DNA from: a bacterium
Lineage (GTDB): Bacteria > Actinomycetota > Acidimicrobiia > Spongiisociales > Spongiisociaceae
Length of the DNA: 64,000 nt
Direction: 5' to 3'
NCBI GenBank assembly: GCA_028821265.1
Contig: JAPPGU010000082.1
Coordinates: 1 to 64,000 of the forward strand
In this document: positions 8,108-16,496 of the stretch, in pieces
Numbering within the stretch: the first letter of the stretch is position 1
Layout: every line of letters starts with the position of its first letter
The notes under the pieces: generated by a model
Told to the model about the DNA's origin: nothing
The model's input: the letters and a program-made list of their open reading frames with translations, nothing else
Databases searched by the model: none
Position numbers and translations under genes: made by a program

Positions 8108-9391
8108 ATGACAGGACTCTCGCGGGCGCGATGGCTGCTCGCGGTCTCGGTCATGCTGGTGGCGGCATGTGGCGGGTCCGTCCCGACAGACTCCGATCAG
8201 ACCGATCCGGTCGAGTTCGAGGCGGGTCCGCTGGGCGCCGTGGTGGTCGCGCCCGGTGAGCAGATCCACATCCGGTCACTGAACTCGATCTCGGGCGACA
8301 TCGCCTTCCTCGGTATCCCGAACCAGCGCGGGGTGGAGATGGCGATAGCGGACTACGGTCCGGTGGCCGGGCGGGAAGTCTCGATGGGCACGCCGCTGGA
8401 TGATCTGTGTTCGCCCGAAGGAGGTCAGTCGGCCGCGCAGGCGACGGTGGCCGACCCGAGCGTGGTAGGCGTGATCGGGACCACCTGCTCGTCCGCGGCG
8501 GCGGCCGCGTCGCCGCTGATCTCCGATGCGGGGATGGTGATGATTGCCCCCTCCAACACGTCTCCGGCGTTGACGTCGGATCTGGCCGGAAATCCGAGTG
8601 CTTCTTACCATCCCGGCTACTACCGGACGGCGCACAACGACCTCTTCCAGGGCAAGGCGGTAGCCCTGTTCGTGCGCGACCATCTCGGGTTCGACACCGC
8701 TGCCGCCATCCATGACGGCGACCCGTACACGCAGGGCCTCGCGGAGGCCTTCAAGGATGCGTTCGAGGAACTCGGTGGCGCGGTGACGGCCTTCACGGCG
8801 GTGAACAAGGGCGACACAGACATGATCTCCGTGCTCACCGAGGTAGCGGCCGGCCGCCCCCAGGCTCTGTTCTTCCCGGTCTTCATGCCAGAGGGAGCGT
8901 TCATCGTCCAGCAGGTAGACGGCGTTACCGGTCTCGAGGACGTGACGCTGATCGTGTCGGCGGCGTTGCTGGTGGACAACTTCATGGAGTTGCCCGAGTC
9001 GCAGGGTGTTTACATCTCGGGACCTGATCTACGGTTCGGGGACAACCGCAACAGCATCACCGGACGTTCGGCGGTCGAGCTCCTGGATGCCTACGAAGCC
9101 GCCCACGGGGAGGCGCCGTCGGGCGGGTACCTGGCGCATGCGTACGACGCCACCACCATGCTGCTCCGGGCGATCGATCAGGTGGCCGTGGACGTAGACG
9201 GGACGCTCCATATCGACCGCGCGCAGGTGCGCGACGAACTGACCCGGACGAGTATGGACGGGATAATCGGCCCGATCGATTGCGACCAGTACGGCGACTG
9301 CGGCACCCAGCGGCTGACCGTGCTCTACAACACCGACCCGCGCAACATAGAGGCCGGCAAGAACAACGTCGTGTTCGAGTACGCACCCTAG
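8108..9391 (+). CDS. ABC transporter substrate-binding lipoprotein, Liv family, copy 2
   Basis: 427 residues with a lipobox ending V-A-A-C-G. It is closely similar along its length to the copies at 6827 and 9436: they share the C-S-P-E/D-G-G-Q segment, the T-A-H-N-D-L region after G-Y-Y-R, A-A-I-H-D-G-D-P-Y-T, N-K-G-D-T-D-M, L-L-V-D-N-F-M-E-L-P-E-S, and the C-D-Q-Y-G-D-C ending. The conserved cysteine pairs suggest disulfides in the extracellular domain. Tandem duplication is clear; differing residues around the hinge could mean different ligands. The stop is the first TAG of a heptad repeat array. Confidence 0.92.
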   Translation: MTGLSRARWLLAVSVMLVAACGGSVPTDSDQTDPVEFEAGPLGAVVVAPGEQIHIRSLNSISGDIAFLGIPNQRGVEMAIADYGPVAGREVSMGTPLDDLCSPEGGQSAAQATVADPSVVGVIGTTCSSAAAAASPLISDAGMVMIAPSNTSPALTSDLAGNPSASYHPGYYRTAHNDLFQGKAVALFVRDHLGFDTAAAIHDGDPYTQGLAEAFKDAFEELGGAVTAFTAVNKGDTDMISVLTEVAAGRPQALFFPVFMPEGAFIVQQVDGVTGLEDVTLIVSAALLVDNFMELPESQGVYISGPDLRFGDNRNSITGRSAVELLDAYEAAHGEAPSGGYLAHAYDATTMLLRAIDQVAVDVDGTLHIDRAQVRDELTRTSMDGIIGPIDCDQYGDCGTQRLTVLYNTDPRNIEAGKNNVVFEYAP

Positions 9392-9428
9392 GTTTAATTG
9401 CTAGTTACTAGTTGTTAGTTGCTAGTAG
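9389..9428 (+). repeat. Heptanucleotide CTAGTTG-type repeat at a gene 3' end
   Basis: The array begins with the TAG stop of the second binding-protein gene. Stops recur at 9395 (TAA), 9402, 9409, 9416 and 9423 in an exact 7-base register, with units such as CTAGTTA, CTAGTTG and TTAGTTG. Because 7 leaves remainder 1 on division by 3, all three forward frames are closed. Since CTAG is palindromic, the opposite strand also meets TAG. It is strongly AT-rich against the high-GC flanks and lies between the second and third binding-protein genes. Confidence 0.85.
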
Positions 9429-9435
9429 GTCTTCG

Positions 9436-10773
9436 ATGATTGGCGTGCGTAGGATTGGTCTCGTCTCGTTGTGCCTGTTCCTGGTCACCGTCGGCTGCGG
9501 CCAGGGCCAGTCGCAACCGGGATCGGACGATCCGCCTTCCGCTACCTCGGCGGTGGACTCTGTCGAGACTGACCGGGCCGCGCCGGAAGTCTCCGAGTTC
9601 TTGCCGGGCCCTCTGGGGGCGGTCGAGGTGGCGCCGGGTCAGGAGATTCAGATCCGCTCGCTCAACACGATCACCGGTGTGACGGCCTTCGCCGGCATCC
9701 CGAATCAGCGTGGCGTGGAGTTGGCGATCGCCGATTACGGGCCGATTGCGGGCCGTTCGGTGTCGCTGGGCACGCCGTTCGATGACCTCTGCTCGCCCGA
9801 AGGAGGTCAGTCGGCCGCGCAGACGATCGTGGCCGACCCGACCGTGGTGGGGGTGATCGGGACCACATGTTCCTCCTCGGCGGCGGCGGCGATGCCGTTG
9901 ATCTCGGGCGCGGGGATGGTGATGATCTCGCCGTCGAATGCGTCTCCCTGGCTGACTTCGGATCTGGCGGGAAACGCGGGGAGCGCTTACCTACCGGGCT
10001 ACTTCCGCACTTGCTACAACGGCTTGGTGCAGGGTAGGGCGGTGGCCGCCTTCGTCCGTGACCATCTCGGCTTCGACCGGGCGGCGACCATCCACGATGG
10101 CGATGCGTTCACCCAGGGTCTGGCGCGGTCGTTCGCGGATGCCTTCGAGGGGCTGGGAGGCGTGGTGACTGCGGTGGCGGCGGTGAACAAGGGCGATACG
10201 GACATGATCGGGGTGCTGACCGGCGTGGAGCCGGGATCGCCCCAGGCGGTGTTCTTGCCCATCTTCATGCCGGAGGGCGGTTTCGTCGCACAGCAGATCG
10301 GTGGTGTGTCGGGCCTCGAGAGGGTCACCCTGGTCGGTGCTGCACCACTGCTGGTGGACAACTTCATGGAGTTGCCCGAGTCGGAGGGCGTGTTCCTGTC
10401 CGGTCCGGATCTTCGCTACGGATCCAATCGGAACAGCATCACGGGTGCGTCGGCGGATGACTTCCTGGCGGCGTACGAAGCGGCGTACGGGGAGGCGCCC
10501 TCGACGGGTTTCTGGGCGCACGCCTACGACGCCGCCATCATGTTGCTCCGGGCCATCGATCGGGTGGCGGTCGAGGTCGACGGGACGTTGTACATCGATC
10601 GCCAGACCCTGCGCGAGGAGCTCCACCGGACCAGCTTCGACGGGATCACCGGTTCGATCACGTGCGACGAGTACGGTGACTGCGGGGCGCAGCGGATTGC
10701 GGTCGTGCAGCACACCGACTCGCGGGACGTGGAGGCAGGCAAGAACAACGTCGTCTTCGAATACGCGCCTTGA
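9436..10773 (+). CDS. ABC transporter substrate-binding lipoprotein, Liv family, copy 3
   Basis: 445 residues from the ATG at 9436; an in-frame TTG at 9412 lies inside the repeat array and is less likely. A signal peptide ends near V-T-V-G-C-G, giving a lipoprotein, followed by a longer Ser/Asp/Glu linker than in the two upstream copies. The binding domain is the same Peripla_BP_6 type, with the conserved N-T-I-T-G, C-S-P-E-G-G-Q and C-D-E-Y-G-D-C segments. It differs in the hinge region (Y-F-R-T-C-Y-N-G instead of Y-Y-R-T-A-H-N-D), which may alter ligand choice; that is inference. livH follows within 15 bases. Confidence 0.92.
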   Translation: MIGVRRIGLVSLCLFLVTVGCGQGQSQPGSDDPPSATSAVDSVETDRAAPEVSEFLPGPLGAVEVAPGQEIQIRSLNTITGVTAFAGIPNQRGVELAIADYGPIAGRSVSLGTPFDDLCSPEGGQSAAQTIVADPTVVGVIGTTCSSSAAAAMPLISGAGMVMISPSNASPWLTSDLAGNAGSAYLPGYFRTCYNGLVQGRAVAAFVRDHLGFDRAATIHDGDAFTQGLARSFADAFEGLGGVVTAVAAVNKGDTDMIGVLTGVEPGSPQAVFLPIFMPEGGFVAQQIGGVSGLERVTLVGAAPLLVDNFMELPESEGVFLSGPDLRYGSNRNSITGASADDFLAAYEAAYGEAPSTGFWAHAYDAAIMLLRAIDRVAVEVDGTLYIDRQTLREELHRTSFDGITGSITCDEYGDCGAQRIAVVQHTDSRDVEAGKNNVVFEYAP

Positions 10774-10786
10774 GCCAGAGGAGTGT

Positions 10787-11929
10787 GTGGACGCTGCGAA
10801 GGGTGATGAACGGCTAGAGTCGGAAACCGTGACTTCAGCGGCGTCCACTGCTCCCTCCTCACGAAGAAGGCGGCCGGGATGGGTGGACACCTTCCTCTGG
10901 ATCGTCCGGGTCGGGGCCATCATCCTCCTCATCTGGGGGGTGGCCGGGACCGTGGTCCAGGGCTTGAGCGGACAGGGCCCGACCGGCGAGGCGTGGCGAG
11001 ACCTGGTGGTGGCCGGCATCGCCCAGGGGGCCATGTACGGCCTGATCGCCCTCGGATACTCGATGGTCTACGGCGTGCTGGGATTCATCAACTTCGCCCA
11101 CGGCGAGGTGTTCATGTCGGGGGGCATGGTCGGGTTCTTCGTCGCCAACTACCTGTGGGAAGTACGGCTGTGGGAGACCAACTTCGTCCTGGCGATCCTG
11201 CTGGTGCTCCTGTCGTCCATCCTCACCTCGACCCTCGTGGCGGTGATAGTGGAGCGGATCGCCTACCGGCCGCTGCGCGCCTCGCCCCGCCTGATCCCCC
11301 TGATCACGTCCATCGGCATCTCCTTCTTCCTCCAGTACACGTTCGCAGGCCTGTTCGGCGTGGCCGTCAAGAACTATCCGCCACCCCCCGACTCCCTCCG
11401 GTCCCGGGTCAGCCTGCTCGGCCTCGAGATCGAGGGTTCCAAGCTATTGGTCATCGTGGTGGCGGTCGCCACGATGGTCGGCCTGTACCTGTTCGTGGAG
11501 AAGACCCGGACCGGACGCTCCATCCGGGCGGTGGCCGAGGACAAGGAGATCGCGGCCCTGATGGGAATCGACGTGAACCGCACCATCGTGGCCACGTTCG
11601 CCGTCGGGGGAGCGATGGCGGGGGTGGCGGGGACGCTATGGGCCCTGTTATTCCGCGGGGTGTCATTCATCACCGGGTTCCTCCCGGGTATCAAGGCTTT
11701 CACCGCCGCGGTGCTCGGTGGGATCGGCAACCTTCCGGGGGCGATGGCGGGCGGCGTCTTGCTGGGTCTGTTCGAGGGGGTGGGCCCGCAGCTGGTGCTG
11801 GCCGGTTTCGGCATCCCGGGTGTGTCACAACTCAAGGACGTGGTGGCTTTCACCGCCCTGGTCCTGGTCTTGATCTTCAAGCCGACGGGACTGTTCGGTG
11901 AGCGTCTCTCGGCGGAGGATCGGGCGTGA
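10787..11929 (+). CDS. livH: Branched-chain amino acid type ABC permease LivH
   Basis: 380 residues from a GTG at 10787 with AGAGGAG just upstream; a second GTG at 10829 would give 366. After a basic cytoplasmic start and a first helix come about eight more membrane segments. Family signatures are G-L-I-A-L-G-Y-S-M-V-Y-G with N-F-A-H-G-E, E-R-I-A-Y-R-P-L-R, and the cytoplasmic coupling loop R-A-V-A-E-D-K-E-I-A-A-L-M-G-I-D. G-G-I-G-N-L-P-G-A follows near the C-terminus. It forms the membrane pore together with LivM. The stop overlaps the livM GTG start (GTGA). Confidence 0.94.
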   Translation: MDAAKGDERLESETVTSAASTAPSSRRRRPGWVDTFLWIVRVGAIILLIWGVAGTVVQGLSGQGPTGEAWRDLVVAGIAQGAMYGLIALGYSMVYGVLGFINFAHGEVFMSGGMVGFFVANYLWEVRLWETNFVLAILLVLLSSILTSTLVAVIVERIAYRPLRASPRLIPLITSIGISFFLQYTFAGLFGVAVKNYPPPPDSLRSRVSLLGLEIEGSKLLVIVVAVATMVGLYLFVEKTRTGRSIRAVAEDKEIAALMGIDVNRTIVATFAVGGAMAGVAGTLWALLFRGVSFITGFLPGIKAFTAAVLGGIGNLPGAMAGGVLLGLFEGVGPQLVLAGFGIPGVSQLKDVVAFTALVLVLIFKPTGLFGERLSAEDRA

Positions 11930-13683
11930 CCGGGTTCGACCTGCGCCGGTCGTTGCGGTGGGGTTCGATCGCCGGGGCCGTCATGGTGTTCACCTGTGCA
12001 GTCGGACTGTTCGAGGCATTCGAGGATCGCCTGCTCGTATACCCGTTCCTCAGCCTCGGTCACGTCCTGTTGCTCTGGTTCCTTCCTCTGGCCGGCTACC
12101 AGGCCACCAACGAGCCCGTGCTCGAGGGTATGGAGGCGCCGTCGAAGGGCCTCCACAACGTGGTGGCCGGGCTGGTCGCCGGACTTGCGGGCGGCATCGT
12201 GATGGGGGTGTTCACCGTTGTCGTCGATGCCCTCGACGTGCGCGACGTGTTCGTCCGCCTCTCGGTCCGTCTGGTCGACCTCCTCACCCACGGATGGGGC
12301 GTTCCCGGAGGCTTGGTGTTGATAGTCGCGGTGCCCGCCCTGCTCGGGATGGCCGGGGGGATGTTGCACCTGGTGTCCGCGTCGGCCCGGCGCCGGCTGA
12401 TCCTGGCGCTCGAATGGGCGTTGGTGGTGGCTTTGCTCGAGCAGGTGTTCTCTCAGGTGCTCCGGCAGATCCGGTTGGGTGCGGTGGGGGACATCATCTT
12501 CACCCGCCGCGCTCTCGAATGGTGGGCGGCACTGGCGGTGGCGGCGCTGGTCGCCCTCCTGTCCGAGCGGGCCCGTGGAGGGGTTGGAAGGATCCGGGGG
12601 TACCTGTTCGCGGCCGACGCAGCCCGGCGTACCCGCAATTCGATCTGGTCGGCTCTGGCTGTCCTGGCTTTCCTCATCGTCCTGCCCCAGCTGCTGGGCA
12701 GTCTGCTGTCGGAGCTCCTGGCCAACGTGGGCTTGTTCCTGCTGATGGGCCTCGGTCTGAACATCGTGGTCGGTCTGGCCGGGATGCTGGACCTGGGCTA
12801 CGTGGCCTTCTTCGCGGTGGGCGCCTACACGGTGGGCGTGCTCACCTCGCCCATCTCGCCCCGCTTCGATCTGGAATGGTCCTGGTGGGCGGCCCTGCCG
12901 GTGGCCATCCTCATGTCGGTGGTGGCCGGGGTCCTGGTCGGAACGCCGGTCATCCGCATGCGCGGGGACTATCTCGCCATCGTCACGCTCGGCTTCGGGG
13001 AGATCGTCCGCATCCTGTTCCTCTCGGACTGGCTGGCGCCCACCTTCGGCGGCGCCCAGGGAGTCCGCAACGTGCCCGGTATCCCCGTGGGCGTGGCGGA
13101 GATCCGGGGCAGCCAGCCGGTGGGGGTGCTCTACTTCGCGTTCGGGTTGGTGCTGGTGGCGGCGTGGGTCTCGTGGGCCCTCCAGGAGTCGCGCCTCGGC
13201 CGGGCCTGGACTGCGATACGGGAGGACGAGACCGTTGCCGCGGCGATGGGTATCAACGTGGTGCGGGCCAAGCTGAACGCCTTCATCGTCGGCGCCATCC
13301 TGGCCGGCCTGGGCGGTGCGCTGTTCGCCGCCAAGGTGGGGTCGATTTTCCCGAGTTCGTTCGAGTTGCTGGTCTCGATCATCGTCCTCGTGGTGGTGAT
13401 CGTCGGAGGCATGGGCAACATTCCCGGCGTGGCGGTGGGAGCAGTCCTGCTGATAGGGGTCCTGGGAGGTCCCACCCAGCCCGGATTGCTGGCGGAGTTC
13501 GCCGAGTTCAAGCTCCTCATCTACGGGGCCCTGCTGGTCTTCATGATGCTCCGCAAACCCGAGGGGCTCCTGCCCAGCGTCCGGCGGTCCCGGGAACTCC
13601 GCGGCGAGGAACTGTCCCAGGACGCCTGGCTTGACCGCCCGAGCGGGGACGTTGAGGTCGATGCCCGGCTGGCGGGGGGCTGA
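11926..13683 (+). CDS. livM: Branched-chain amino acid type ABC permease LivM with long N-terminal extension
   Basis: 585 residues. The usual LivM core occupies about residues 240-560: G-L-G-L-N-I-V-V-G-L-A-G, L-D-L-G-Y-V-A-F, the D-Y-L-A-I-V-T-L-G-F-G-E-I segment, the coupling loop R-L-G-R-A-W-T-A-I-R-E-D-E-x-A-A-A-M-G-I, and G-G-M-G-N-I-P-G. Roughly 230 extra residues precede it, with about four or five hydrophobic segments and a basic stretch (A-S-A-R-R-R-L). Many LivM proteins are 300-430 residues, so the extension is notable and its role unknown. It pairs with LivH, and livG starts four bases after the stop. Confidence 0.92.
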   Translation: MTGFDLRRSLRWGSIAGAVMVFTCAVGLFEAFEDRLLVYPFLSLGHVLLLWFLPLAGYQATNEPVLEGMEAPSKGLHNVVAGLVAGLAGGIVMGVFTVVVDALDVRDVFVRLSVRLVDLLTHGWGVPGGLVLIVAVPALLGMAGGMLHLVSASARRRLILALEWALVVALLEQVFSQVLRQIRLGAVGDIIFTRRALEWWAALAVAALVALLSERARGGVGRIRGYLFAADAARRTRNSIWSALAVLAFLIVLPQLLGSLLSELLANVGLFLLMGLGLNIVVGLAGMLDLGYVAFFAVGAYTVGVLTSPISPRFDLEWSWWAALPVAILMSVVAGVLVGTPVIRMRGDYLAIVTLGFGEIVRILFLSDWLAPTFGGAQGVRNVPGIPVGVAEIRGSQPVGVLYFAFGLVLVAAWVSWALQESRLGRAWTAIREDETVAAAMGINVVRAKLNAFIVGAILAGLGGALFAAKVGSIFPSSFELLVSIIVLVVVIVGGMGNIPGVAVGAVLLIGVLGGPTQPGLLAEFAEFKLLIYGALLVFMMLRKPEGLLPSVRRSRELRGEELSQDAWLDRPSGDVEVDARLAGG

Positions 13684-13687
13684 GGCC

Positions 13688-14452
13688 ATGCTGGAGATCG
13701 GGGGCTTGCACAAGTCGTTCGGCGGGGTGCACGCCCTGGCCGGCGTTGATCTGCGGGTTGATGAGGGGGAGATCGTGTCGGTGATCGGGCCGAACGGTGC
13801 GGGCAAGACCTCGTTCTTCAACGTCGTGACCGGTCTCTACCCGCCCGACGGAGGAGACATCATGTTTGAGGGGAGGAGCATCGTCGGCCTCGAGTCGAGC
13901 GAGATCACCGAGGCAGGCATCGCCCGGACCTTCCAGAACGTCCGGCTGTTCCTCAACATGACGGTGCTGGAGAACGTCATGGTGGCCCAGCATTGCCGGA
14001 CCCGGGCGGGCGCCTTCCGCGCGGTGTTGCGCACCCCGTTCCTGCGGAGGGAGGAGGCGGAGATCGAGACCCGCGCCAAGGAGACCCTCGCGTTCTTCGG
14101 GACCAGGTTGGTGGGGTACCGGTTCGACCAGCCCGCCCTGTCGCTGTCCTACGCCAACCGGAGGCGTCTGGAGATAGCGCGCGCGATGGCGACCCGACCC
14201 AAGCTCCTGCTGCTCGACGAGCCGGTGGCCGGCATGAACCCCCGCGAGACCGCCGAGCTGACCGGGTTGATCCGCAAGCTCCGCGAAGAGCGGGGCTTCA
14301 CCGTGGTCGTGATCGAGCACGACATGCGAGTGGTGCGGGATGTGAGCGACCGGGTGATCGTGCTCGACCACGGCGTGAAGATAGCCGAGGGCTCCTACGA
14401 TGACGTGTCGAGCAACGAGGCGGTCATCGAGGCCTATCTCGGAGGGTCCTGA
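13688..14452 (+). CDS. livG: ABC importer ATPase LivG
   Basis: 254 residues from the ATG at 13688, preceded by a G-rich Shine-Dalgarno region. Walker A is G-P-N-G-A-G-K-T-S at about 35-43. The signature motif reads L-S-Y-A-N in place of LSGGQ (LivG proteins usually have L-P/S-Y-G-x-Q), then R-R-L-E-I-A-R-A. Walker B is L-L-L-L-D-E-P-V-A-G-M-N-P, the family hallmark, and the switch histidine is in I-E-H-D-M. It powers import together with LivF. The last codons and the TGA stop lie inside a copy of the roughly 100-bp palindromic repeat (14441-14537), so the gene end has been shaped by that insertion. Confidence 0.94.
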   Translation: MLEIGGLHKSFGGVHALAGVDLRVDEGEIVSVIGPNGAGKTSFFNVVTGLYPPDGGDIMFEGRSIVGLESSEITEAGIARTFQNVRLFLNMTVLENVMVAQHCRTRAGAFRAVLRTPFLRREEAEIETRAKETLAFFGTRLVGYRFDQPALSLSYANRRRLEIARAMATRPKLLLLDEPVAGMNPRETAELTGLIRKLREERGFTVVVIEHDMRVVRDVSDRVIVLDHGVKIAEGSYDDVSSNEAVIEAYLGGS

Positions 14453-14537
14453 AAGATGTCCGGTTGGCCCGACTCACGGCGAGAAACTCCAGGTCAAAGC
14501 ATCGCGGGCCAAGCGATCTCCGTCTTTTCCGGCACCA
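14441..14537 (+). repeat. ~100-bp palindromic repeat, copy overlapping the livG stop
   Basis: The left arm begins GGAGGGTCCTGAAAGA, then GTCCGGTTGGCCCG. The right arm has CGGGCCAAGCGATCTCC and ends TCTTTTCCGGCACC, an imperfect inverted copy of the left. The TGA inside the left arm is the livG stop codon. The same arms recur at 25565, 50778, 51682 and 59205. It fills most of the livG-livF gap, so it is transcribed as a stem-loop within the operon. Confidence 0.7.
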
Positions 14538-14565
14538 GCAGCGGACGCCCGGCGGAGGTCGGCTG

Positions 14566-15288
14566 ATGGCTTCCAGCCGGCCGGTGCTCGAGTTTCGCAA
14601 CGTCCATACCCACTACGGGCCGGTCCACATCCTGAAGGACGTCAGCCTGTCGATTTACGAGGGACAGATCGTCTGCCTGCTGGGAGGCAACGCCTCCGGC
14701 AAGACGACAACGCTCAAGACCGTCCTCGGCATGGTGGTGCCGACGGCGGGAGAGGTCCTGATCGAAGGGGAGGTGGTCAACGGATGGCGCACCGCCCAGA
14801 TCGTGGCGCGGGGGGTGTCGATGGTGCCGGAGAACCGCCGGCTCTTCAAGCGTATGACGGTCAGGGAGAACCTCGAGATCGGCGCCTACCTCCGTAAGGA
14901 CGACACGTCGGCCGACTACGAGCGGATACTCGACATGTTCCCGAGGCTGAAGGAACGCCTGGGTCAGAGAGCCGGCACCCTTTCCGGCGGAGAGCAGCAG
15001 ATGGTGGCCGTGGGCCGGGCGCTGATGGCTCGCCCCAGGGTCCTGCTGATGGACGAGCCGTCGATGGGTCTGGCTCCGGTGCTCGTGGCCCAGAACTTCG
15101 ACATCATCCGCCAGATCAACGAGGCCGGCACGACGGTGTTCGTGGTGGAGCAGAATGCCAACATGGCGCTCTCGATCGCCGACTACGGCTACGTCCTCCA
15201 GACGGGAAAGATCGTCCTGGCCGACACCGCTCCCAACCTGCTGGCCAACCCCGAGATGCGACAGGCCTACCTGGGTGAGGTCGGGTAG
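14566..15288 (+). CDS. livF: ABC importer ATPase LivF
   Basis: 240 residues from the ATG preceded by GGCGGAGGT; an upstream GTG at 14464 lies inside the palindromic repeat and is rejected. Walker A is G-G-N-A-S-G-K-T-T (family G-x-N-G-A-G-K-T/S). The family-specific V-P-E-N-R-R-L-F segment, signature L-S-G-G-E-Q-Q-M, Walker B L-L-M-D-E-P-S-M-G-L-A-P and switch histidine region (V-E-Q-N-A, where LivF has Q-N) are present. It is the last gene of the importer operon; a second palindromic element follows three bases after the stop. Confidence 0.94.
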   Translation: MASSRPVLEFRNVHTHYGPVHILKDVSLSIYEGQIVCLLGGNASGKTTTLKTVLGMVVPTAGEVLIEGEVVNGWRTAQIVARGVSMVPENRRLFKRMTVRENLEIGAYLRKDDTSADYERILDMFPRLKERLGQRAGTLSGGEQQMVAVGRALMARPRVLLMDEPSMGLAPVLVAQNFDIIRQINEAGTTVFVVEQNANMALSIADYGYVLQTGKIVLADTAPNLLANPEMRQAYLGEVG

Positions 15289-15291
15289 GAT

Positions 15292-15459
15292 CTAGTGGTC
15301 TGTCTGCAAACGATCGGGTGGTCTGGCGGTCATCGGTGTCCCGTCGCTGCGTTCCGCTTCCTTGACGTACCGCTGCGGGTACGCCTTCGTCAGCGGGCCT
15401 TGCGAGGAACACCGCTGCCGACGCCATACCACACCGCTGTTACACAGACAGACCACTAG
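15292..15459 (+). mobile_element. 168-bp palindromic MITE-like element
   Basis: Terminal inverted repeats are perfect over 15 bases: CTAGTGGTCTGTCTG on the left and its complement on the right. Further inward the arms remain complementary with mismatches (GGTGGTCTGGCG against the complement of CGCCATACCACACC) to a centre near GTACCGCTGCGGGTAC. No reading frame for a transposase is visible, so it resembles a miniature inverted-repeat element or a large hairpin. It sits between livF and tRNA-Thr, where it could also act as a terminator. A matching solo end lies at 48423-48436. Confidence 0.75.
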
Positions 15460-15470
15460 GGCAGATCTAG

Positions 15471-15543
15471 GCCGGGTTAGCTCAGTCGGTAGAGCACTTC
15501 TCTTGTAAAGAAGATGTCACCGGTTCGATTCCGGTACCCGGCT
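15471..15543 (+). tRNA. tRNA-Thr (anticodon TGT)
   Basis: A complete cloverleaf can be drawn: acceptor GCCGGGT/ACCCGGC, D-stem GCTC/GAGC, anticodon stem CTTCT/AGAAG with loop CTTGTAA, and T-stem ACCGG/CCGGT with loop TTCGATT. The anticodon TGT reads ACA threonine codons. The CCA end is not encoded. It stands alone between the palindromic element and the DUF3263 gene. Confidence 0.97.
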
Positions 15544-15611
15544 CCGCTCCACGGCGGCGGCTGAACGAAATGCACCACTATGTACCGCTTGGCCGATACG
15601 CTGGGCGCGAA

Positions 15612-15854
15612 ATGCTCACGTCCCTCGAGATGAACGTCCTCGATTTCGAGCGTTGCTGGTGGCAACTTCCCGGTCCCAAGGACCGCGACATACGGGTTGC
15701 CTTCGGGTTCGGGCCGGACCGCTACTACCGCTTACTGAGGGACCTGATGGACGATCCGGATGCGCTGGCGTACGACCCGTTGACTGTGCGCCGGCTCCGC
15801 CGCATCCGGGCCCGGGCCATCGACGCAGCCGGATACCGGGTGGGTACGGTGTGA
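15612..15854 (+). CDS. DUF3263 family protein
   Basis: 80 residues from the ATG at 15612; ATGs at 15570 and 15630 are alternatives and none has a strong ribosome site. The sequence L-D-F-E-R-C-W-W, then R-Y-Y-R-L-L-R-D-L-M-D-D-P, and finally D-P-L-T-V-R-R-L-R-R-I-R-A-R matches the actinobacterial DUF3263 family, small helical proteins of unknown function with a helix-turn-helix-like look. In many actinobacteria this gene precedes a LytR_C protein, as here, so a link to the cell envelope is plausible but unproven. Confidence 0.8.
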   Translation: MLTSLEMNVLDFERCWWQLPGPKDRDIRVAFGFGPDRYYRLLRDLMDDPDALAYDPLTVRRLRRIRARAIDAAGYRVGTV

Positions 15855-15917
15855 CCGGTCGTCAGGCCTCCTGGGTACGTGCCCGCGCCGCTCGGCCGGG
15901 ACGGGTAGGACGAATCG

Positions 15918-16496
15918 ATGCCAGGCCGCCACGCTTCCGACGATAGGCGCCGCTTCCAGCGCGACCTGCGCCGTGCGGGCCTGATCGGCCTCGGCGTGCT
16001 GGTCGTCGTGATCGGCATCGGCTTCGTGGCTCGGACGCTGATCGGCGGCTCTCCGGACGGCGATCCTGCGGGGGATGGTTCCGCCGCGGCCACCCAGCCC
16101 GTGGCCACAACCGGAGCCCCTCCCGCCACGGACGCTCCCACGACCACCGTCCCTGCCACCACGACCACCGCGGTTCCGGCCACCACGACCACCGAGGCTC
16201 CTCGCCCGCCCGTCCGGCCACCCTCGCAAGTAGGAGTGCTCGTCCTCAATGCCACCTCGGTAGGCGGACTGGCAGGCCGCCTCACCGAGGAACTTGCCGA
16301 CTTGGGCTACCGGACCGTTCCTCCGGACAACCATCCTGAGAATCTCGACTCCTCCGTGATCTGGTACGTGGAGGGATACGACCGGGAGGCTGCCGCCCTG
16401 TCCGAACAGGTACCGGATGCCGAACTGGTGCTGTTCCCGGGCGATGCGCCCCGGGCGCCGATCACCGTAGTGCTGGGCGCCGGCCACCAAGAGTGA
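15918..16496 (+). CDS. LytR C-terminal domain (LytR_C) membrane-anchored protein
   Basis: 192 residues: a basic cytoplasmic N-terminus, one membrane helix at about 20-42, a Thr/Pro/Ala-rich extracellular linker (about 50-98) and a LytR_C domain (about 103-190). The domain shows V-L-V-L-N-A-T-S-V-G-G-L-A, then L-x-x-L-G-Y-R-T, and the closing I-T-V-V-L-G. LytR_C domains occur alone or on LytR-CpsA-Psr ligases that attach polymers to peptidoglycan; no ligase domain is present. The end overlaps the next gene (GTGA), so the two are coupled. Confidence 0.85.
   Translation: MPGRHASDDRRRFQRDLRRAGLIGLGVLVVVIGIGFVARTLIGGSPDGDPAGDGSAAATQPVATTGAPPATDAPTTTVPATTTTAVPATTTTEAPRPPVRPPSQVGVLVLNATSVGGLAGRLTEELADLGYRTVPPDNHPENLDSSVIWYVEGYDREAAALSEQVPDAELVLFPGDAPRAPITVVLGAGHQE

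Noticed and set aside
11374-13821. 815-codon open frame on the minus strand over livH and livM
   Set aside because: Antisense to membrane proteins; composition (His, Gln, Arg, Asp rich) is typical of reverse reading of hydrophobic codons.
15116-15427. Minus-strand frame inside the livF end and the palindromic element
   Set aside because: It spans a coding end and a non-coding palindrome, and shows no family resemblance or transposase motif.
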